Source: CAWAHD01 sp963781785
GTDB lineage: Bacteria; Planctomycetota; Planctomycetia; Isosphaerales; Isosphaeraceae
Direction: 5' to 3'
Length of the DNA stretch: 64,000 nucleotides
Assembly (NCBI GenBank): GCA_963781785.1
Contig: CAWAHD010000001.1
Span: 1,178,001-1,242,000, forward strand
The translations under genes were made by a program, and so were the position numbers. Of the stretch, positions 57,950 through 64,000 are shown piece by piece (position 1 is the stretch's first letter; every line of letters starts with the position of its first letter). The notes under the pieces were generated by a model. That model saw nothing but the letters and a program-made list of their open reading frames with translations, was not told where the DNA came from and ran no database searches.

Positions 57950-60900
57950 CTAGTGGCCGCGCTGGCGAACGCCAACACCACGGTGGGGGGCGACTATATC
58001 ACCCAGGGCCAGATTGCCATGACGGCGCGGAGCATCGGCCTCTTTCGCGGCGGCCTGGACCCGGTGAACAAGGTGCTGGCACTCAAGAGCCCTGAGGCTG
58101 CCGCCGCGATCCTCCGCGCGGAAGAAAGGCGGCGGATCCAGGAAATCCGCAGCCTGGTCATCACCTCGGTGAACAACCAGCCGATCCGCATCGAGGATGT
58201 GGCCGAAGGGGGACGGCTGCTTCCCGATCAGTTGCCCGGCGAAAAGGGCGTGGTGGTCAGCAACCTCACGCGGCTGGGTCGGGTCGGTTACTACAGTGCC
58301 GACCTTGAGCGGCCGCCGCGATCGACGCTGACCCTCAAAGATGTCGGTCACGACGAGACCGACAAGGTGCAGTGCATCGTGCTCATGTGGAAGGACGCGG
58401 ATACGATGCCCGCGCTCGTTGATATCAAGGCCAAGGTCGCGGAAATGAACGACCCCGCATCCGGCCGGCTGCTGCCCGGGATGAAGATCGTGCCCTACTA
58501 CGATCGGACCAACTTGCTGCACCTCACCACCGAGACCGTGACCGAAAACCTGTGCCTGGGCGTCGCGCTTGTCGTCGCGATCCTGTTCATGTTCGTGAAC
58601 AATATCAGGACCGCGATCATTGTCGCGATCAACATCCCCCTGGCACTCCTGTTCGCCTTCACCGTGCTTTACCTGCGCGGCAAGTCGGCGAACCTGCTCT
58701 CGATCGGGGCGGTCGATTTCGGCATCATCGTCGACTCTTCGGTGGTGGTGGTCGAGAACGTCTACCGCAACCTGGCCTCGGGCAATCACCCCGGCCTGCA
58801 CTTGAAAGAGCGGATCAAGCTGTTCGTGCACGAGATCGACCACGCGCTCTTGTTTTCCATCCTGATCATGGTGTGCGCCTTCGTGCCGCTCTTTGCCATG
58901 TCGGGCGCGGAGGGACAGCTCTTCCGACCCATGGCGCAGACCTACGCGTTCTCCCTGGCCGGCGCCCTGGTGCTGTCGATGACGCTATCGCCGGTGTTGT
59001 GCATGCTGTTTTTCAAGCACTTCAAACCGGTCCGGGAAAACATGCTCGTCCGTGCCCTCAAGTTCCGGTACCTGTGGAAACTCAAGCTCTGTCTGCACTA
59101 TCCCAAGACCACGTGCGTGGTGATGGCCTTCCTGATCGGCGGCACGTTTTGCTTGATCCCGCAGCTCGGCCGCGAATTCATGCCGGAACTGGAGGAGGGG
59201 AACTTATGGCTGCGCGGGATCGGCGAGCTGAACATGAACCTGGAGCACTCTGTGCGGATCGCCAAGCAGGCGCGGGCCATCATGGCCAGCTACCCCGAGG
59301 TGGATTCGATCGTGACCCAGAGCGGCCGGCCCGACGACGGCACGGACACCGAGGGTTATTACAGCGGTGAGTACTTCGTGCCGCTACGGTTACAGGAAGA
59401 CTGGCCCAAGGTGGTGCCGGCGACCGGGTGGCGGCGCTGGATTTTTGGTCCCCTAGCGCGCGGACAAAGCGAGAGCTCGTGGATGCGATGAATGCCGACC
59501 TGGAACGTGAGATTCCCGGCGTGACGTGGAATTTCTCGCAGAACATCCGCGACAACGTGCTGGAAGCAATGTCGGGAGTGAAGGGAGACAATTCCCTCAA
59601 GATCTTCGGCCCGGACATCGACCAGCTCGAGCTCCTGGCCACCAAGGCCAAGCACGTGTTGCAAGGCATCCGGGGTGTGGCCAACGTGGGCATCTTCCAC
59701 GTCCGGGGAGCGACACACTTCCAGTTCCGCGTCGATCCGCTCAAGTGCCAGAAGTGGGGCGTGACCACGGCCGACGTCAACAACGTCGTCACCACCGCCA
59801 TGGCCGCCCAGCCGCAGTCCACCATGGTCGAAGGCGAGAAGCTTTTCAACATCTCCGTCCGCTGGCCCAAGTGGCGGCGGAATGACGAGACGTCGATCCT
59901 GGACATCCCGGTCGACGTCATCAACAACCAGGTGGTCCTGCCGCAGGGATCGAGCTTCACGCCCTACGCGGCCGGCCATGCTCTGCCGCCGCCGGCGGTT
60001 GCCGGCAGCCTGGCCGACACGTCCAACCCGATTTCGAGCACTCCGCGAATCCGGCTCCGCGACCTGGTGACGCCGGTGGACAAGAACCTCGACCCGGAGC
60101 CGGGCGGCTCGTTCATCGATGCCGGCGCCGCGACGATCTACCGCGAGAACGGCCACCGCATGATCGCCATCAAGTTCAGCGTCCGCGGCCGCGACCTGGG
60201 CAGCGCCGTCGACGAGGCCCGAACAAAAACCGATCACCTCTTTCACACACCCTACACGAGAGTCTGGAGCGGCGAGTTCGAACAGATGGAGGAAGCCAAC
60301 GGCCGGCTGCTGTGGATCATTCCGCTATCGCTCGGTCTCATCTTCATCCTGCTGTACGTGGCGTTCCACTCGTTCCTGGACACGATCGTGATCTTCAGCA
60401 ACGTCTTCGACGTGGCAGTGGGCGGCATCTGGTCGCTGTATTTGACGGGAACCAATTTCAGTGTTTCGGCGGCGGTTGGCTTCGTCTCGCTGTTCGGCAT
60501 CGCGATCATGGAGGGGCTGCTCTTGATTTCGTATTTCAACGCATTGCGCAGCCAGGGGCTGCCGGTGCAAGAGGCCGTCGTTCAGGGCTCCTTGAAGCGG
60601 GTACGGCCGGTGATGATCACCGCCATGACGGCCATCCTGGGTCTTTTGCCCGCGGCCGTGTCGACCAAGATGGGCGCCCAAACGGCGCAGCCGCTGGCCA
60701 TCGTCGTGGTCGGCGGCATGACCGTGACGCTCCTGCTCGATCGTTATCTGATGCCCGTGCTCTACAGCTTCTACGGTCACCGCGAGCCGCCGGCAGGGGG
60801 CGGGGGACTGGCCCATTAATCTGCCGGGAAGCTAATGCACCTACCCCCTCGCGAGCTGCGCAGACTCGAGGGCATTGAGGATGCTTCACTTTTGTTGACC

Positions 60901-60962
60901 ATCATCGTCGCGAAACCCTGACTCGCTATTCCCTCCCAAGCGTCAACCCCAGGTCTTCAACC

Positions 60963-61439
60963 ATGCTTGAAAAGTTGATCAGCGGCGGCGACACCGGCGC
61001 GAACAGAGCCGGGTGGCGGGCCGCGAAGACGTTCGGCGTCGCCACCGGTGGCTGGATGCGCCACGGGTTTCTGACCGACGACGGGTGCCACCCCGAATTC
61101 GCCGGCCAATTCTCCGCGGCCGAGCTTCCCACGAACAGTGAGGCGGCTCGCACCGAACAGAATGCCCGAGAATCGGACGGGACCGTCTGGTTTGGCCAGA
61201 CGACGACCGCGGACGCCCATGCGACGGTCGTGGCGTGCCTGAACCTGGGCAAGCCGTGCATGCCGGTCTACCCGGCCGCGTCGTTCGAGCCCTGGCACGT
61301 TACAAGGTGGATCGTGGAAAATCAGATCAAGACATTGAACGTCGCCGGTAACCGCGAACAGGATGAGCACGGGATCGGGGATCGAGTGGAACGGTTCCTT
61401 GGCGAAGTGCTGGCGGAGCTTGGGCACCCTCGCGCGTGA
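60963..61439 (+). CDS. Putative molybdenum-cofactor carrier protein (LOG/SLOG-type fold)
   Basis: 158 residues: LISGGDTGANRAGWRAAKTF, then GVATGGWMRHGFLTDDG, then RTEQNARESDGTVWFGQTTT and LGKPCMPVYP. The SGGxTGAxRA phosphate loop and GGWxxxG match the MoCo_carrier/YpsA-like families that bind nucleotide-type ligands. Molybdenum-cofactor binding is only known for some members. It sits between the pump and the OMF gene, but relation to efflux is not evident. Confidence 0.75.
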   Translation: MLEKLISGGDTGANRAGWRAAKTFGVATGGWMRHGFLTDDGCHPEFAGQFSAAELPTNSEAARTEQNARESDGTVWFGQTTTADAHATVVACLNLGKPCMPVYPAASFEPWHVTRWIVENQIKTLNVAGNREQDEHGIGDRVERFLGEVLAELGHPRA

Positions 61440-61529
61440 TCCCGGTACGAATTCGCCGGAATTGCTCAAGCTTCCGGCCCGATCTGCCGATAGCCCAGGA
61501 GTAGGCATGACGGCAAGGAGGCAAAACGA

Positions 61530-61775
61530 ATGGAACGAAATGAGGCGGGGCTGCGTCACGGCACTCAGGAAGGCGGGCACGGCGGCTCGCCTGCCAACCG
61601 GAAACCTGTCAAGGTCACGCTCCACCTGACCGTCGGGACGGCCCAGCGTCTCGGCGTCGAGTCGGCGATGCGGCGGATCTCTCAGTCAGCCATTGCCGAG
61701 GAAGTTCTTGCGGCTTACCTGAGCCGGTGGCAGCTCCCGGCCGTGGGGGACTCAAATCAGCTCGAAGCAGGCTGA
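61530..61775 (+). CDS. Small ribbon-helix-helix-like protein
   Basis: 81 residues: a polar N-terminus, then KPVKVTLHLTVGTAQRLGVE, SAMRRISQSAIAEEVLAAYL and SRWQLPAVG. Strand VKVTLHL plus two helices fits a ribbon-helix-helix DNA-binding fold. AGGAGG lies about 10 bp upstream of ATG 61530. It ends 70 bp before the OMF gene and could regulate it; inference only. Confidence 0.5.
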   Translation: MERNEAGLRHGTQEGGHGGSPANRKPVKVTLHLTVGTAQRLGVESAMRRISQSAIAEEVLAAYLSRWQLPAVGDSNQLEAG

Positions 61776-61845
61776 CATGGTGGGTCGCGGCTGTGCGCGA
61801 CCCGGATCGCAGTTCTCTCGGCTCGGTGGGCGGGGAGGCCCGTTG

Positions 61846-63765
61846 ATGTCGATGCGTTGGGCGGCACTGTTCTGCGTCATTGTGCTCGTGGGCGGCTGCC
61901 GCACGCCGCCCCTGGAGAACATTGACCAGACCGTCGCCGAGTATGTCTCCCACCCCTTTGATGTGGCGCCCGTTCCCGTTCGCAAGCACGTCGATGGCCG
62001 GCCCGTCGCAGGCGATGTGTCGCCTGGTGCCGCGACTCCGAGCCCAGATCTGCCGCGTGCCCAGCCACGACCAATCGACGCACCGCCCACCGCAGCAGAT
62101 CGGGCCCTCGCCGGCGAACCTCCCGGTCCGGCCGTTGCCGATTCCCGGCCGCCAACCGGCAACGTCGTACGGACCTCTTTGACCCAGGTCTCTGGAGCCA
62201 TCCCCGGGCAGGCCGCGCGACAACCGAGAAAGCAGTTCGAGCTGGCGATTCCCCAAGAGGTTCCCGGGTCGGAGACACCACTGGTCAAGCTGCCCGCCGA
62301 TCGGGCGAAGCGGCCGGAAGCGATCAGCCGGCTGTTTCCGCAACTTCCCCCAGTGGCCGAGGAGCCCGTGCCGTTGCCGGGCCCGGATGGCCGACCGTAT
62401 ACGCTGGCAGACTTCCAGCGACTTGCGGCCGCCAACAGTCCAGTGCTGCGCCAGGCGGTCTCTGACGTCGAGGCGGCCAGGGGCGTCCTGAAACAGGCCG
62501 GCCTGTATCCCAACCCGACCGTCGGCTACGAGACGGCTCCCAACGCCAACAACACGGGCTCGACCACCCAGGGGTTCTTCATCGATCAAGTGATCAAGAC
62601 TGCCGGCAAGCTGAAGCTCCAGTCCGCGGCGGCGTACATGAATATGCTGAACTCGGTACTGGCTTTGAAAGCAGCTCGCTTCACGCTGGCGACCACGATC
62701 CGGAGTGACTTCTACACACTCGTCGTCGCGAGGGAGACGGTTCGCGTCAACAAGGCCCTGGCCCGGTACACCGACGAGATCTACCGGCTGCAAGCCGACC
62801 TGCTGGGGGGCGGGTTCGCCGCCAGCCACGAGCCGGCGGCCCTGCGGTCCCAGGCGTTCGTGATCCGTCTCGGCTACAAGCAAGCCATCGCGAACTACGT
62901 GTATGCCTGGAAGCAGCTCGTTGCCGACATGGGCCTGAAACAGTTGCCGCTGAGCGCTGTCGCAGGGGAGGTCGATCGGCTCATCCCGTACTACGACTAC
63001 GACACCGTTCTCCAGTACGTCCTGCGCAATCACACCAGCGTGGTCACCGCCAGCAACACCTTGCTCGGGGCTCGCTACGGCCTCAAGCTGGCGCAGGTCA
63101 CTCCCGTGCCCGACCTGGATGTGCGTGGCGACGTGTTCAAAGAGCGCCAGATTCAGCCTCTCCAGAACTACTACCAGTTGAGTGTCGGGATTCCGTTCCC
63201 GATCTGGGACCGGAACCAGGGCAACATCCGCACGGCCTCGGCCGCTCTGGTTCGAGCCGCCGAGGGGCCGCACCAGGTTGAGGCGGCCCTGACCGCCGGA
63301 CTGGCCACGGCCTACGGCGGTTACAAGACGAACCTGGTTGCCGTGGAATACTATCGCCGTAACATCCTGCCCGATCAGGTGCGCTATTACCGGGGCATCT
63401 TTGAACGGAGACAGATCGACCCGTCGGTCGCGTTCGGGGACCTGGTCCAAGCCCAGCAGGTCCTCGTCGCCGATGTCACCGCCTACCTGGGAATCCTGGC
63501 GTCGTTGTGGACGTCCGTGGTGAACGTTGCCGACTACCTGCAGACGGACGACCTTTATCAACTGGGCACGCCTCTCGAGTTGCCGGAACTGCCCGATCTG
63601 GACACGCTGGACGCCTGGGCTTGTCCTCACCCTCAGGGACTGGTCGGGCCGAAGTCCAGCGATCCACCTTCCACGGCGGCTCCGCCCCCCGCGCACCCAT
63701 CCGGAGCTTCGACGAAGGACCCTTCGGCGCCCGAGCGCAGCTCGCTCGTAGGGGGTTCAAGATGA
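61846..63765 (+). CDS. Outer-membrane efflux lipoprotein (TolC/CusC type)
   Basis: 639 residues. The ATG 61846 start gives a lipoprotein signal ending LVGGC (MSMRWAALFCVIVLVGGCRT). Residues 40-200 are a Pro-rich extension unusual for the family. From about 200 the TolC repeats follow: YTLADFQRLAAANSPVLRQA, GVLKQAGLYPNPTVGYETAP, and in the second half LGARYGLKLAQVTPVPDLDV and LSVGIPFPIWDRNQGNIRTA. It forms the exit channel for the RND pump. Stop overlaps the next ATG (ATGA). Confidence 0.87.
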   Translation: MSMRWAALFCVIVLVGGCRTPPLENIDQTVAEYVSHPFDVAPVPVRKHVDGRPVAGDVSPGAATPSPDLPRAQPRPIDAPPTAADRALAGEPPGPAVADSRPPTGNVVRTSLTQVSGAIPGQAARQPRKQFELAIPQEVPGSETPLVKLPADRAKRPEAISRLFPQLPPVAEEPVPLPGPDGRPYTLADFQRLAAANSPVLRQAVSDVEAARGVLKQAGLYPNPTVGYETAPNANNTGSTTQGFFIDQVIKTAGKLKLQSAAAYMNMLNSVLALKAARFTLATTIRSDFYTLVVARETVRVNKALARYTDEIYRLQADLLGGGFAASHEPAALRSQAFVIRLGYKQAIANYVYAWKQLVADMGLKQLPLSAVAGEVDRLIPYYDYDTVLQYVLRNHTSVVTASNTLLGARYGLKLAQVTPVPDLDVRGDVFKERQIQPLQNYYQLSVGIPFPIWDRNQGNIRTASAALVRAAEGPHQVEAALTAGLATAYGGYKTNLVAVEYYRRNILPDQVRYYRGIFERRQIDPSVAFGDLVQAQQVLVADVTAYLGILASLWTSVVNVADYLQTDDLYQLGTPLELPELPDLDTLDAWACPHPQGLVGPKSSDPPSTAAPPPAHPSGASTKDPSAPERSSLVGGSR

Positions 63766-64000
63766 CCAAGATAACACCTCTCTTTCTGGCAAGCGTTATG
63801 GGGCTGTTTCTGAGCGCTTCGGGACATGCGCAGGAGACTCCCGCGGATCCGGCCTCTCGAGCAGCCGCCGAGCTCAAGGAACTGGCCGACGTGAGCCTGG
63901 GCCAAGAGAGTGTACCCAGCCTGTTGTCTTTGCCAGACGGACCTGACGAGGGCGTTGGCGGAGGGGTCCTGCGGGTTCTACCGCGACTCGGCGATCTGCC
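63762..64000 (+). CDS. Exported protein, 5' part only (co-transcribed with OMF)
   Basis: Starts MTKITPLFLASVMGLFLSAS with signal cleavage after GHAQ, then ELKELADVSLGQESVPSLLS to the window edge. It overlaps the OMF stop by 4 bp. Too short to identify. Confidence 0.6.
   Translation, partial: MTKITPLFLASVMGLFLSASGHAQETPADPASRAAAELKELADVSLGQESVPSLLSLPDGPDEGVGGGVLRVLPRLGDL

Larger units (their letters stand above)
55416..60819 (+). pseudogene. Heavy-metal RND efflux pump (CusA/CzcA type), split by an IS and frameshifted
   Basis: Part 1 (55416-56052) starts MVRKVIAWALENPIAVILGA and ends RRYGITLPQL. Part 2 resumes at 57950 with VAALANANTTVGGDYITQGQ. Removing the IS and one CTAG rejoins them in frame. 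Later it carries IGAVDFGIIVDSSVVVVENV, the Asp/Glu proton-relay helix of metal RND pumps. A second break lies at about 59450 (cctagcgcgcgg), after which ELVDAMNADLEREIPGVTWN continues to 60819. The original would be about 1,170 residues. The insertion should abolish efflux. Confidence 0.88.

Noticed and set aside
61615..63696. 693-codon minus-strand frame opposite the OMF gene
   Set aside because: Antisense shadow of a strong coding frame with lipobox and TolC repeats.

Overview
The window is high-GC DNA that looks like a chromosome fragment of a planctomycete, most likely of the Isosphaeraceae/Gemmataceae type. The reasons are a TIGR03067-like protein, REP-associated tyrosine transposase (RAYT) debris with its palindromes, a Tat-exported Gfo/Idh/MocA dehydrogenase, a DUF1111 di-haem protein, leucine-rich repeat plus CxxCH proteins, and a GH127 glycosidase. 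This is family-level recognition by eye; no database search was run.

Layout. 1-7.8 kb is a decayed defence island on the minus strand: the start of a BREX operon (brxA, brxB running off the left edge), a 5'-truncated TPR gene, a RAYT scar, a PglZ-like N-terminal remnant, a VapBC pair and fragments. It also holds a Rpn/PD-(D/E)XK-type protein, a ParDE pair and three RAYT C-terminal fragments, each carrying a REP palindrome. 7.9-10.6 kb is a secreted carboxypeptidase-regulatory-domain protein with a frameshift. 10.7-21.2 kb is one minus-strand respiratory operon: coxB, coxA, coxC, a duplicated membrane protein, a di-haem cytochrome c, Rieske, cytochrome b/c, a CtaG-polyferredoxin fusion and a FixH/YtkA-like protein. 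Together these would make a bc-caa3 electron-transfer chain with its own copper-loading factors.

22-33 kb holds a hypothetical protein, the dehydrogenase, DUF1801, two ArsR-regulated pairs (ArsR-VOC and ArsR-SRPBCC), several genes with central deletions (TIGR03067, DHFR-like, alpha/beta hydrolase), an RNA methyltransferase and a CPBP protease with a PDZ domain. 33-36 kb and 44.3-45.5 kb contain short minus-strand genes separated by 93-98 bp inverted-repeat sites that look like integron attC sites. No integrase is in the window, so they resemble integrase-less cassette clusters. Dispersed repeats lie at the outer edges of both clusters.

36-44 kb has a beta-helix remnant with a 22-bp palindrome, a two-gene conserved unit, a MacB-type ABC exporter (frameshifted permease) and a redoxin/cytochrome/monooxygenase-like/CBM48 fusion (frameshifted). 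46-52.4 kb carries a di-haem oxidoreductase convergent with an LRR/cyclase-like protein, then a GH127 enzyme. 53.7-64 kb is a heavy-metal RND efflux locus (adaptor, pump, outer-membrane lipoprotein) whose pump gene is split by an IS1380-type element. About nine genes carry single apparent frameshifts, often in CGCG/GCGC tracts, so consensus-sequence error must be weighed against true gene decay.
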